Part shown: positions 1 through 8,390 of the stretch, piece after piece
Layout of the letters: every line of letters begins with the position of its first letter
Position numbering within the stretch: position 1 is the stretch's first letter
Assembly (NCBI RefSeq): GCF_003574655.1
Contig: NZ_QNUM01000008.1
Coordinates: 172,313 to 236,312, forward strand
Length of the DNA: 64,000 nt
Origin: Cohaesibacter haloalkalitolerans
GTDB lineage: Bacteria; Pseudomonadota; Alphaproteobacteria; Rhizobiales; Cohaesibacteraceae
Reading direction: 5' to 3'
Position numbers and translations under genes: made by a program
The notes under the pieces: generated by a model
Seen by the model: only the letters and a program-made list of their open reading frames with translations
Databases searched by the model: none
Told to the model about the DNA's origin: nothing

Positions 1-438
1 AAGGCTGCCAATCAGGGCGTGGCCGAGGCACAATATACGCTGGCCAATCTCTATCAGTCTGATTATTTCCCGACCCCGAATGTGGATCAGGCAGCCTATT
101 GGATGCAGCAGGCCGCGCAGAACGGCTTTCTCGACGCCCAGTTGGAATACGGCCTGATGCTGTTTCAGGGCAAGGGCGTCGCACAGGACTTCGCGGCCGC
201 CCGCGCCTGGATCAAGCAGGCCGCCGATGCGGGCAGCATTCTGGCTCAGAACCGCCTCGCCCGCATCCTCGCCCGTGGCTATGGCGAGCCTCCGGCACCA
301 GTGGATGCCGCCAAATATTATCTGCTCTCCAAACGGGCAGGCAAGACAGACGACTGGCTTGAAAAATTCTTCAAGGAACTGCCCGACGCGGAAAAGCAAC
401 TGGCAATCAAGGAACTCGGCAGCCGGACATTCTGGTAG
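1..438 (+). CDS. Sel1-repeat (TPR-like) protein, 5' end outside window
   Basis: The reading frame is open from the first base, so the start lies upstream and only the C-terminal 145 or so residues are visible. At least two Sel1-like repeats can be seen, with the pattern A-x2-G-x3-A-x2-x-L-A and spacing near 36 residues (for example around AQYTLANLY, AQLEYGLMLF and AQNRLARILARGYG). Sel1 repeats form alpha-alpha hairpins and usually serve as protein-interaction scaffolds; they do not point to one specific role. The protein ends shortly after the last repeat with no further domain. The rest of the gene is needed to say whether it is exported. Confidence 0.8.
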   Translation, partial: KAANQGVAEAQYTLANLYQSDYFPTPNVDQAAYWMQQAAQNGFLDAQLEYGLMLFQGKGVAQDFAAARAWIKQAADAGSILAQNRLARILARGYGEPPAPVDAAKYYLLSKRAGKTDDWLEKFFKELPDAEKQLAIKELGSRTFW

Positions 439-679
439 GTTTTTTTCCTTTTTCTCCTGCCAGCGCGCAGTCCAAAGGTTGGCAACTTAGGTATTTCGGC
501 AGTTTTACGCCGAAAAATCAGCCAAAAGCCTTGCAAAAGAACCCTGAATATGGTCCTACAAGGCACCCGCCCCGAAGGCTACCGTTCGCTTGGCCTCTGC
601 GGGGCCTTTTCACCCTATGGCATTATTACAGGATCGCAGCTGCCTTTGGTTCCGCGTCCTGTCAGCAAGATGGCTTGTT

Positions 680-1243
680 ATGAAAATCAATGGTAACGAA
701 ATCCGGCCTGGCAACGTGATCGAACATCAGGGCACGATCTGGGCTGCAGTCAAGGTGAATGCAGTGAAACCCGGCAAGGGTGGCGCATTCGCTCAGGTTG
801 AGCTGAAGAATCTGCTCGACGGCCGCAAACTCAACGAACGCTTCCGTGCATCGGAAACCGTTGAGCGCGTGCGTCTGGAGCAGAAGGATTTCACGTTCCT
901 TTATGAAGAAGGCGAGAACCTTGTCTTCATGGATACTGAATCCTACGAACAGCTCGAACTGAACAAGGATTTCGTCGGCGAGCGCGCTGCGTTCCTGCAG
1001 GACGGCATGCCTGTTGTGGTCGAACTCTACGAAGAACGCCCGATCGGCATCGATCTGCCTGATCAGGTCACACTGGAAGTGACGGAAACCGAGCCGACCA
1101 TCAAGGGCCAGACCCAGTCGTCTTCCTACAAACCGGCAATGCTTGAAAATGGCGTTCGCTGCATGGTGCCTCCGTTCATCACTACCGGTGAAAAGATCGT
1201 CGTCGACACCAACGAAATCGAATATGTGAAGCGCGCCGACTAG
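680..1243 (+). CDS. efp: Translation elongation factor P
   Basis: EF-P binds between the P and E sites of the ribosome and relieves stalling at polyproline stretches. The 187-residue product has the normal family length and three beta-barrel domains. The modification loop reads KPGKGGAF, placing the lysine that EpmA beta-lysylates at K33, with P31-G32 before it; this indicates the lysylated (not rhamnosylated) type. The open frame runs 90 bases further upstream, but those residues do not belong to the family, and the start [11 protein letters not shown] is typical, so position 680 is chosen. A monophosphatase gene follows on the same strand 198 bases downstream, so co-transcription is possible. 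Confidence 0.96.
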   Translation: MKINGNEIRPGNVIEHQGTIWAAVKVNAVKPGKGGAFAQVELKNLLDGRKLNERFRASETVERVRLEQKDFTFLYEEGENLVFMDTESYEQLELNKDFVGERAAFLQDGMPVVVELYEERPIGIDLPDQVTLEVTETEPTIKGQTQSSSYKPAMLENGVRCMVPPFITTGEKIVVDTNEIEYVKRAD

Positions 1244-1441
1244 GCCCTTTGCTCCCGGACGACCGGTTCGTCTGGCTCATCAAGTTTCATGGCGCGTCGA
1301 CGAATGGCTTTTTCGTTGACGCGCCTTGTTTTACCCTTGCGGCGCTCCCTTGCAACATCGATCATACGGGGCAGTCCGCGTCCGTCCGTATATCAAGGCT
1401 CGTTTTGTCAAGCCCCGCTCTATCTAGGAACGTCAACGAAA

Positions 1442-2227
1442 ATGGCACGCTCAGCTCTCCTCAACGTCATGGTACAGGCCGCACTCAAGGCAGGCCGCAA
1501 GCTTGCTCGCGATTTCGGTGAATTGGAAAACCTTCAGGTCTCGCGCAAGGGACCGGGCGATTTTGTCACCAACGCCGATCTGCAGGCAGAAAAGACCCTG
1601 ACCGACGAGCTGCGCAGGGCACGTCCGAACTTCGGCTTCCTGCGGGAAGAATCCGGCGCTGAGGAAGGCCTCGACAAAAGCCACCGCTGGATCATCGACC
1701 CGCTGGATGGCACCACCAACTTCCTGCACGGCATTCCCATTTTCTCCATTTCCATTGCGCTGGAACATGAAGGCCGCATCATTGCCGGGGTGATCTACAA
1801 CCCGGCCACCGACGACCTCTTCACCGCTGAACGGGGCCGTGGCGCGTTCCACAACGACCGCCGCATGCGCGTAGCCGCTCGCGATGATATCCATGATTGC
1901 GTCATCGGCACCGGCATCCCCCATCTGGGTCGCGGCAAGCACAAGCCTTATCTGGCCCACCTGGAAAACGTCATGGCCGAAGTATCTGGCATCCGTCGCC
2001 TCGGCTCGGCCGCCCTCGACATGGCCTACGTGGCATCGGGTCGCTTTGACGGCTTCTGGGAAGAATCCATCAACGCCTGGGACATTGCCGCAGGGGTTCT
2101 GATGGTGCGTGAAGCCGGTGGCTTTGTGACCGATATGGAAGGTGGCGACAAGATGCTGGAAATCGGCTCTGTCATCGCAGGCAACGAGCTGATTCGCATG
2201 CGTCTGGAAAAGATCCTGAAGAAATAG
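1442..2227 (+). CDS. suhB: Inositol monophosphatase family protein (SuhB-like)
   Basis: The 261-residue product belongs to the lithium-sensitive Mg-dependent phosphatase family that hydrolyses inositol monophosphates and related sugar phosphates. Metal-binding motif A is visible as IDPLDGTTNF (residues 85-94), the upstream Glu pair is at 69-70, and motif B WDIAAG is at 213-218 with D214. The open frame extends 51 codons further 5', but the family start is MARSALLNVM, so the start is put at 1442. A strong terminator follows directly. In enterobacteria SuhB also binds NusA in rRNA antitermination; whether that applies here cannot be seen. The substrate is not certain from sequence. Confidence 0.92.
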   Translation: MARSALLNVMVQAALKAGRKLARDFGELENLQVSRKGPGDFVTNADLQAEKTLTDELRRARPNFGFLREESGAEEGLDKSHRWIIDPLDGTTNFLHGIPIFSISIALEHEGRIIAGVIYNPATDDLFTAERGRGAFHNDRRMRVAARDDIHDCVIGTGIPHLGRGKHKPYLAHLENVMAEVSGIRRLGSAALDMAYVASGRFDGFWEESINAWDIAAGVLMVREAGGFVTDMEGGDKMLEIGSVIAGNELIRMRLEKILKK

Positions 2228-2254
2228 GCCTACCGGCTTATTGAAGCGTTTTGA

Positions 2255-2284
2255 GGAGGTCGCCCACCCGGCGATCTCCTTTTT
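2255..2284 (+). terminator. Rho-independent terminator after suhB-like gene
   Basis: A 9-bp stem (2255-2263 with 2271-2279, one G-T pair) and a 7-nt loop are followed by TTTTT. It closes the efp/suhB transcription unit. Confidence 0.88.
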
Positions 2285-2440
2285 GTTTGAGCTCACCGCG
2301 TCGCACCGCAGCGCTTTTGCCGCAAACCAGCTCTTCAAGGGGCTAAAAGACCGGGTTCCCCGCCGCAAAACTGCGCAACAGCATTCTCCTGCGCTCATCA
2401 GTTGGGGCAATTTTTACCCCCAAATCCGGCCTTCTATATA

Positions 2441-2516
2441 CATATATTCGAAATTCAAAAAATAGCTGTCAATTCCCTCGCAAATTTGACTTAAGTCGAA
2501 TATATGAAAGTATGAG
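2441..2516 (+). promoter_or_regulatory. Putative promoter and operator of the YeeE/YedE operon
   Basis: A perfect 11-bp inverted repeat is visible: catatattcga at 2441-2451 and tcgaatatatg at 2496-2506, 44 bases apart. The right arm lies between a -35-like TTGACT (2486-2491) and a -10-like TATGAG (2511-2516). Two-gene YeeE/YedE (DUF6691) operons in alphaproteobacteria are often controlled by ArsR-family persulfide sensors (BigR/SqrR type). A repressor spanning both arms is inference; no regulator gene is adjacent. Confidence 0.45.
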
Positions 2517-2588
2517 AAGAGTATGCTCCTTCCGTCCTGTCTGGTGCTGTCCAGTTCGGGCATCCATCCCTTTCGTGGAGTTCATCAA

Positions 2589-3005
2589 GTGACCGCATTC
2601 ACCCCCCTTGTTTCCTATGCTGGCGGCATGCTGATCGGCCTAGCCGCAGTTCTGTTGATGCTGTTCTGGGGTCGCATCGCTGGCATGACCGGCATTCTGG
2701 CTGGCATCCTGCCACCGTTCGGCAGCGACGTGCGCTGGAAGGCAAGCTTTCTGGCTGGTGCCATACTCGCTCCCCTCCTCTATCAACTGGCCATCGCCAA
2801 GGTTGACTACCAGATGCCCATATCCTCCACGGAACTCATTGTTGGCGGCGTCGTCACCGGCATCGGCGTGACCTTCGGCTCCGGCTGCACATCCGGCCAC
2901 GGTGTCTGCGGCCTTGCCCGCTTTTCGCGCCGGTCGGCCGTCGCCGTGATCATGTTCATGAGCTTCGCCTTCCTGACCGTCTTCGTGACCCGCCATATCG
3001 TATAA
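2589..3005 (+). CDS. YeeE/YedE family sulfur-compound transporter, first half
   Basis: This 138-residue membrane protein has about four hydrophobic segments and the hallmark motif GSGCTSGHGVCGLAR, with Cys at about 100 and 107. The family (TsuA-like) moves thiosulfate or other reduced sulfur through conserved cysteines. The GTG at 2589 is chosen because GTGGAG lies 8 bases before it and family homology begins there; an in-frame ATG at 2523 lacks support. The second half of the transporter follows after 11 bases, so the two are almost certainly co-translated parts of one split permease. The inverted repeat upstream suggests regulation, perhaps by sulfide or persulfide. Confidence 0.88.
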   Translation: MTAFTPLVSYAGGMLIGLAAVLLMLFWGRIAGMTGILAGILPPFGSDVRWKASFLAGAILAPLLYQLAIAKVDYQMPISSTELIVGGVVTGIGVTFGSGCTSGHGVCGLARFSRRSAVAVIMFMSFAFLTVFVTRHIV

Positions 3006-3016
3006 GGACACCCATC

Positions 3017-3508
3017 ATGCGCTATATCGTCGTTGGATTGATCGGGGCGATTTTTGGCCTCGGCATCATTACATCCGGCATGGGCAATCCGGCCAAGGTG
3101 CTTAATTTCTTCGATCTGGCAGGCAGCTTCGACCCCAGCCTGGCCTTTGTCATGGCTGGGGCTCTGACCGTTGCCGTGCCCGGTTACGCCTTCATTTTCC
3201 GCAAGCTGCGCAAGCCTGTCTTCACCTCAGACTTCAACGTGCCGACCAACCGCAAGATCGACCGCAAGCTGGTCATCGGCTCTTCCATCTTCGGAATCGG
3301 CTGGGGTATTGGCGGCTTCTGCCCCGGCGCCTCCCTGCCCGCGCTGGGTTTGGGGCACCTCTCCAGCTACATTTTCGTGCTGGCGCTCGTCACCGGAATC
3401 ATCCTTGCGCAACTGATTCAAAAAACGAAAGCCCTCGACATCTTCTCCCGAGCCCTGCGCAGAATCCCGCTTAACGGCGATGCCGGAGAATTACAGGACA
3501 GGGCATAA
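3017..3508 (+). CDS. YeeE/YedE family (DUF6691) sulfur transporter, second half
   Basis: A 163-residue membrane protein with about four transmembrane segments and the second conserved motif GIGWGIGGFCPGASLPALG, with Cys at residue 102. In single-chain YeeE/TsuA proteins both halves are fused; here they are separate genes 11 bases apart, as is common in proteobacteria. Together they should form a path for thiosulfate, sulfide or a related species across the inner membrane. A hairpin-forming inverted repeat lies 45 bases after the stop. The exact substrate cannot be told from sequence. Confidence 0.88.
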   Translation: MRYIVVGLIGAIFGLGIITSGMGNPAKVLNFFDLAGSFDPSLAFVMAGALTVAVPGYAFIFRKLRKPVFTSDFNVPTNRKIDRKLVIGSSIFGIGWGIGGFCPGASLPALGLGHLSSYIFVLALVTGIILAQLIQKTKALDIFSRALRRIPLNGDAGELQDRA

Positions 3509-3552
3509 CCTCCCGCGAGTGTCATCTTTCTGCCCCTGATTGCGTGTATAGT

Positions 3553-3607
3553 CCACAAGCCCCCTTTTCCTATTGGACGAAATTGGGCAAAGTTCTGGGG
3601 CTTGTGG
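3553..3607. repeat. 11-bp inverted repeat with 33-nt loop
   Basis: ccacaagcccc at 3553-3563 is the exact reverse complement of ggggcttgtgg at 3597-3607. It sits between the sulfur transporter operon and the next gene. It could end the upstream transcript, although no clean T-run follows, or it could be an operator for the downstream pair. A third copy of the half-sequence aagcccc lies at about 3620. Confidence 0.5.
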
Positions 3608-3656
3608 TTAACAAATCCTCAAGCCCCTGATTTGCTTTACGCGTAACCGGAATCGG

Positions 3657-4694
3657 ATGATGTCTAGCGAACTCGATCCTTACAAGCTTTCAAGCCCACA
3701 ACGCTATTTGTGGCGCATGCTCATTTTCATCGGCGCGGCAGCCTTTGTTCCCATCATCCTTTACCGACAGATCCTGCAGGCCTTCTGGAGCAACCCGCTC
3801 CTGAACTCCATGATCTTCTTCGTGCTGGCGATCGGCATCTTCCTAGCCATGCGGCAGGTGGTGCGGCTTTTCCGGGAAGTCAAATGGGTCAACAATTTCC
3901 GCCTCGGCGACCCCGGCCTTGAGGTTGATCGCCCCCCGATCCTGCTGGCGCCCATGGCAACCCTGCTTGGCGACCGGGTCGGCCGCATGGCGATCAACAC
4001 CTCGACCATGCGCTCCATTCTGGAATCCGTCGGCATGCGCCTCGACGAAGCCCGCGACATGTCCCGCTATTTCACCGGCCTTCTGGTGTTCCTCGGCCTT
4101 CTGGGCACCTTCTGGGGCCTGTTGCAGACCGTGAGCTCGGTTGGCGACGTCATCAGCTCGCTCTCGGTTGCCTCCAGCGATGTCGGCGTGATCTTTGAAG
4201 ACCTCAAGCAGGGTCTGGAAGCACCATTGCAGGGCATGGGCACGGCCTTTTCTTCCTCCCTTTTCGGTCTTTCCGGCTCGCTGGTTCTGGGCTTCCTCGA
4301 CCTGCAGGCCAGTCAGGCTCAAACCCGCTTCTTCACCAATCTTGAAGACTGGCTGTCGACGGTGACCGACATCAACTTCGAAGCACTGGACAGCAGCTAC
4401 GGCGAAGCGCTGGGCAACGGCGACAACGAACAGCTTGTTGCGGTTCTTGACCAGCTCTCGCGCAAGATCGATCAGGTAGGCGCCGACAGCAAGACCGGCA
4501 GCGGCCGCAGCGCCACAGCCGCCATGGCCAACCTTGCCGAGGGCATTCAGGGGCTGGTGCAGCATCTGAGGTCCGAGCAACAGCTGATGCGCGAATGGGC
4601 CGATCAGCAGGCCACCCAGCAGGAAGAGGTCAAGGAGGTTCTGGTCAAGCTCAACAGCGTCCTGACCCTTGCCACCAAGAGCCGACAAGACTAG
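3657..4694 (+). CDS. MotA/TolQ/ExbB-family proton channel protein
   Basis: The 345-residue product has transmembrane segments near residues 20-37 and 48-65, then a cytoplasmic stretch, then two more around 138-165 and 195-220 that contain the family pattern GLLGTFWGLLQTV and a second helix rich in small residues. The C-terminal 100 residues are hydrophilic with coiled-coil character. MotA/TolQ/ExbB subunits form a pentamer around a MotB/ExbD/OmpA partner and use the ion gradient for mechanical work at the envelope. The partner gene follows 111 bases later. A second ATG three bases on (3660) is an equally good start. The neighbours are core genes, so this is not the Zorya defence system. Confidence 0.85.
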   Translation: MMSSELDPYKLSSPQRYLWRMLIFIGAAAFVPIILYRQILQAFWSNPLLNSMIFFVLAIGIFLAMRQVVRLFREVKWVNNFRLGDPGLEVDRPPILLAPMATLLGDRVGRMAINTSTMRSILESVGMRLDEARDMSRYFTGLLVFLGLLGTFWGLLQTVSSVGDVISSLSVASSDVGVIFEDLKQGLEAPLQGMGTAFSSSLFGLSGSLVLGFLDLQASQAQTRFFTNLEDWLSTVTDINFEALDSSYGEALGNGDNEQLVAVLDQLSRKIDQVGADSKTGSGRSATAAMANLAEGIQGLVQHLRSEQQLMREWADQQATQQEEVKEVLVKLNSVLTLATKSRQD

Positions 4695-4728
4695 ACCGTC
4701 GGCTCAAGGACCAGCTCGTGGGCCACTT

Positions 4729-4760
4729 CATCGGCCAGCTCATCGGCCAGCTCATCGGAG
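4729..4760. repeat. Short tandem repeat, 12-bp unit
   Basis: The unit catcggccagct occurs twice in full (4729-4740, 4741-4752) and once in part (4753-4759) in the gap between the two genes of the TolQ/OmpA-like pair. It may be simple slippage. Confidence 0.7.
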
Positions 4761-4805
4761 GGGCTCCCGGTCCCTCAATGCCAATTTGATTTGTGAGGAA
4801 AGACA

Positions 4806-5834
4806 ATGGGCCTGTCCCGTAACCGACGCAGCGAACAGAGAGCCGACTATTGGCCCGGGTTTGTCGATGCCATGGCAACCCTGTTGCTCGTGCTCATCTT
4901 TCTGCTCACAGTCTTCATGGTGGCCCAGTTCTTCCTCAGTCAGGAGATCTCGGGCAAGGACACGGCCCTCAACAAGCTCAACAGCCAAATTGCCGAGCTG
5001 ACCGAACTGCTGGCGCTGGAACGCGCCAAGGGGCAGGACATGGAAAGCTCGCTGGTGACCCTGCAGGCGAGCCTGTCGAGTGCGGAAGCCGCGCGCGACC
5101 GCTTTGCCCTGCAGATCGAAAGCCAGAAAGGCGATCAGGACACCCAAGGCGGCCAAATCGCCAGCCTCACCAGCAAGCTGGAGAGCGAGAAGGCCATTTC
5201 CCAGCGAGCCCTCGCGCAGGTGGAATTGCTCAACCAGCAGATCTCCGCTCTGCGCCGCCAGATCGCAGCACTGGAGGATGCCCTTGAGGCCTCCGAAACC
5301 CGCGACAAGGAAAGCCAGACCAAGATTGCCAGCCTCGGCAAGCGCCTCAACATTGCCCTTGCCCAGCGCGTGCAGGAGCTGTCTCGCTATCGCTCGGACT
5401 TCTTCGGCCGTCTGAGGGAAATCCTCTCGCAGCGCTCCGATATCCGCGTGGTTGGCGACCGCTTCGTGTTCCAGTCCGAAGTGCTGTTCTCATCGGGTGA
5501 AGATCGCATGAAGGCGGAGGGCGAGCAGGAGCTCGACCATGTGGCAGACGCCATCATGGAGCTCATTCAGGACATTCCCGAAGAAATCGACTGGGTGCTG
5601 CGCGTCGACGGCCATACGGACAACCGGCCGATCAACAGCGCCCGCTTCCCTTCCAACTGGGAGCTGTCATCGGCCCGCGCCATTTCGGTGGTCAAATATC
5701 TGATCTCCAAGGGCGTGCCGCCCAAGCGTCTGGTCGCCGCCGGGTTCGGCGAATTCCAGCCGCTGGAAGAAGGCGACAGCGAAGAGGCCCTGCGCAAGAA
5801 CCGCCGCATCGAGTTCAAGCTCACCCAGCGCTAG
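4806..5834 (+). CDS. OmpA/MotB-domain peptidoglycan-binding protein, partner of TolQ-like channel
   Basis: The 342-residue product has one N-terminal transmembrane helix (about residues 20-42) preceded by YWPGFVDAMATLL, whose Asp matches the ion-carrying Asp of MotB-type stators. A long coiled coil follows (about 45-200). A C-terminal OmpA-like domain contains VDGHTDNRP and SSARAISVVKYL, which bind peptidoglycan. With the preceding gene it should make an energised stator-like complex linking inner membrane and cell wall. Such pairs are widespread core genes in Rhizobiales, outside the flagellar clusters. The 3' end overlaps the convergent ABC transporter gene by 14 bases. The precise role is unknown. 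Confidence 0.85.
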   Translation: MGLSRNRRSEQRADYWPGFVDAMATLLLVLIFLLTVFMVAQFFLSQEISGKDTALNKLNSQIAELTELLALERAKGQDMESSLVTLQASLSSAEAARDRFALQIESQKGDQDTQGGQIASLTSKLESEKAISQRALAQVELLNQQISALRRQIAALEDALEASETRDKESQTKIASLGKRLNIALAQRVQELSRYRSDFFGRLREILSQRSDIRVVGDRFVFQSEVLFSSGEDRMKAEGEQELDHVADAIMELIQDIPEEIDWVLRVDGHTDNRPINSARFPSNWELSSARAISVVKYLISKGVPPKRLVAAGFGEFQPLEEGDSEEALRKNRRIEFKLTQR

Positions 5835-7641
5835 GATGGGGCAACCCTTCATCGGACCCGGCCTCATCATCCAGCGCATCCATGCTGAATTGTAGCCGGG
5901 CCAGCCGCGCATAAAGCCCGCCCTCGGCCACGAGACTTTCGTGACTGCCCTGCTCCACCAGCGCTCCCTTGTCCAGCACCAGCAACCGGTCGGCCTTTTT
6001 GACGGTTGCCAGACGATGGGCGATGACGATCGTCGTCCGCCCCTTCATCAGGTCGGCCAGCGCCAGCTGCACAAAGCGCTCGCTCTCGGCATCAAGGGCG
6101 CTGGTCGCCTCGTCAAGCAACAGAATCGGCGCATCCTTGAGAATGGCCCGGGCAATCGCCAGCCGTTGCCGCTGGCCGCCGGAAAGCGTCACGCCGCGTT
6201 CCCCGACCATGGTGTCGTAACCCTCGGACATCGCTGCGATAAAGTCATGAGCATGGGCCGCTTTGGCTGCTGCCATGACCTCGTCCCGGCTCGCCCCTTC
6301 CCGTCCCATCGCGATATTGTCAGCGATTGACATGGCAAAGATCACCGGCTCCTGCGGCACCAGTGCAATGGCCTTGCGCAGCTCGGCAAGGGCAAGCAGG
6401 TCAACCGGTTGCCCGCCGAGCAGGATCTGCCCGTTCTCTGGATCATAGAAGCGCATCAGCAGCTGGAACACGGTCGTCTTGCCCGCCCCCGACGGCCCGA
6501 CGATAGCCACGGTCTCGCCAGCCTTGATCGCAAAGGAAAGGGCGGTGAGCACCGGGCTCCGGGTGGAGGACGGATAATGGAAGTCCACATCTCTGAACTG
6601 CACCGACAGACTGGTCGCGCTGCCAAGGCGCGACACCTGCTCGGCACTTTTCACCAAAACCGGCTCTTCAAGCAGCTCGAACAGGCGTTCGGCAGAACCG
6701 GAGGCTTGCGAAATTTCGCCCCAGACCTCGCTCATGCCTCCAAGACCGGCGGCTGCCATGGTCGAATAGATCACGAACTGGCTGAGAGCCCCGGCGCTGA
6801 GCCGCCCGGCCGTCACATCCTGCGCCGCATACCACAGCACACCGACGATCGAGGCAAAGATCACGAAGAAGGCAAAGGCCGTCAACACGGCTCTGGCCCG
6901 CACCGAGGCCCTCGCGGCGCCGAAAGCGGACTCGATGCTGCCGCTGAACACGGAGCGGGCACGCTCTTCCTGCGTGAAGGCCTGCAGGATCCGCATCGCC
7001 CCAATCGCTTCTGTCGCAAAGGCCGAGCTGTCTGCCAGCCGGTCTTGGGCAAAGCGCTGCTTCCGGCGCACCCAGCGTCCCAGAAAGACCAGCGGCAACA
7101 CGATGAAGGGAATGGCCCCGAGCACCAGAAGCGACATGCGCGGACTGGTCACCACCATCATCACCGCGGCCCCGGCGAACAGCAGGAAGTTGCGCAGGGC
7201 CAACGACGCCGAGGCCCCCACTGCCGAGCGGATCTGGGTGGCATCTGCCGTCAGGCGCGAAACGATCTCGCCGCTGCGTACCCGGTCATAGAATTCCGGC
7301 GACAGCAGGGTCAGCTTGGCAAAGACATCCGTGCGCAGGTCATTGACCACGCGCTCCCCCAGGATGATGACGAAATAGTAGCGGCTCGCCGACATCAGCG
7401 CCAACAGGACCACGGCCACGATGAGTAGCCCCGTGAAGTGGTTCACGGATGCAACATCGTTGCCCGAGATGCCCTGATCAACGAATCCCCTGACGAGAAT
7501 CGGCAGCGACAGGGTCGCCAGCGAGGCAAGGACCAGCGAGACGAACGCCGCCAGAACCAGCCCCCGATAGTTCAAGGCATAGGGTGCCAACCGTAACAGC
7601 GGTTGAAAACGGACCCTGGAGGGAGAATTGGATTCGGCCAT
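5821..7641 (-). CDS. ABC exporter, fused permease and ATPase (MsbA-type)
   Basis: The 606-residue half-transporter has six transmembrane helices in the first 330 or so residues and an ATPase domain with Walker A GPSGAGKTT, signature LSGGQRQR, Walker B ILLLDEATSALD and the H-loop in IVIAHR. It would act as a homodimer exporting a lipid, drug or peptide. The start at 7641 is chosen because a GGAG lies about 10 bases upstream and the N-terminus MAESNS matches a short cytoplasmic lead; an in-frame codon nine residues earlier is less likely. It converges on the OmpA-like gene with a 14-base overlap. The substrate is not recognisable. Confidence 0.9.
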   Translation of the reverse strand: MAESNSPSRVRFQPLLRLAPYALNYRGLVLAAFVSLVLASLATLSLPILVRGFVDQGISGNDVASVNHFTGLLIVAVVLLALMSASRYYFVIILGERVVNDLRTDVFAKLTLLSPEFYDRVRSGEIVSRLTADATQIRSAVGASASLALRNFLLFAGAAVMMVVTSPRMSLLVLGAIPFIVLPLVFLGRWVRRKQRFAQDRLADSSAFATEAIGAMRILQAFTQEERARSVFSGSIESAFGAARASVRARAVLTAFAFFVIFASIVGVLWYAAQDVTAGRLSAGALSQFVIYSTMAAAGLGGMSEVWGEISQASGSAERLFELLEEPVLVKSAEQVSRLGSATSLSVQFRDVDFHYPSSTRSPVLTALSFAIKAGETVAIVGPSGAGKTTVFQLLMRFYDPENGQILLGGQPVDLLALAELRKAIALVPQEPVIFAMSIADNIAMGREGASRDEVMAAAKAAHAHDFIAAMSEGYDTMVGERGVTLSGGQRQRLAIARAILKDAPILLLDEATSALDAESERFVQLALADLMKGRTTIVIAHRLATVKKADRLLVLDKGALVEQGSHESLVAEGGLYARLARLQFSMDALDDEAGSDEGLPHPSAG

Positions 7642-7971
7642 AAAGACGCTCCAGTGAGAGAAATGCACTCGACATGCAGAAAATCGTAAGGCGAATAGGC
7701 TTTTTTACGCCCCAAGATGGGGAACAGGCTTGTATATCTCTACGCACTGCGGTATACGGACGCAAATTATTTTGATGGCTGTGTGGCTAGCCCGCCCGCA
7801 GCCACGCTTTTTGGACCCCGGTGACCGACAGGCAATCGCCTCGTTCATTGTGGTTCCATTGAATATGGTGGCCGGTTTCAGCCAGGCATATTCCGAAACC
7901 CACTTTTGATCGACCAAGTGCTCGAGGCTCACCTTGTCACTGGTTGATTGACCGCTAAGGACGTCCTGACG
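7642..7971. other. Divergent intergenic region, rpmE upstream region
   Basis: This 330-base gap separates the ABC exporter and rpmE. A promoter-like pair TTGTAT (7731-7736), 17 bases, TATACG (7754-7759) faces rpmE, giving a leader of about 200 nt. I see no gene here. Confidence 0.4.
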
Positions 7972-8196
7972 ATGAAAAAAGAACTCCATCCTGACTATCA
8001 CATGATCAAAGTTGTCATGACCGATGGCACCGAATTCATGACCCGCTCCACCTATGGTTCCGAGGGCGAAACCCTGAACCTGGATATCGACCCGACTTCC
8101 CATCCGGCATGGACTGGTTCTACCAACCAGCTGCTGGACCGTGGCGGTCGCGTATCCCGCTTCAAGGATAAGTTTGCTGGCTTCCTGGGCGCCTAA
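7972..8196 (+). CDS. rpmE: 50S ribosomal protein L31
   Basis: The 74-residue product starts [10 protein letters not shown] and has the L31 pattern throughout. The zinc-binding cysteines of the C-plus type are absent, so this is the zinc-independent form usual in alphaproteobacteria. Position 7972 is chosen over an in-frame ATG eight codons upstream because the family N-terminus begins here. The gene is monocistronic, with a strong terminator 27 bases after its stop. Confidence 0.96.
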   Translation: MKKELHPDYHMIKVVMTDGTEFMTRSTYGSEGETLNLDIDPTSHPAWTGSTNQLLDRGGRVSRFKDKFAGFLGA

Positions 8197-8225
8197 GCCC
8201 TGCGACCACAGCTTGCTGTTTCAAA

Positions 8226-8256
8226 AACCCGGTGTCGTCGACATCGGGTTTTTTTT
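8226..8256 (+). terminator. Rho-independent terminator of rpmE
   Basis: A 10-bp stem (8226-8235 with 8241-8250) is followed by a run of eight T. Confidence 0.92.
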
Positions 8257-8330
8257 GTGCCTGCTCCTTTTTGTGCCTGCTCAAGTCCACAACAGGCCAG
8301 AAGACCGTTGAGTTCAAAACGGTGCCCTGC

Positions 8331-8360
8331 AAAACAAAAGGGGTGCCAAAATGACACCCC
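8331..8360 (-). terminator. Rho-independent terminator of DUF1465 gene
   Basis: On the minus strand the stem GGGGTG/CACCCC (8340-8345 with 8355-8360) is followed by a T-rich run (A-rich on the plus strand at 8331-8339). Confidence 0.82.
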
Positions 8361-8390
8361 TCGCGCTTCTATCTTGATGGCTCTGAAGGC

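Noticed and set aside
590..679. 30-codon N-terminal extension of EF-P
   Set aside because: EF-P N-terminus begins at MKINGNE; the extension is not conserved.
3657..5834. Zorya-like anti-phage system (ZorA/ZorB)
   Set aside because: ZorC, ZorD and ZorE are missing, and the neighbours are core genes.
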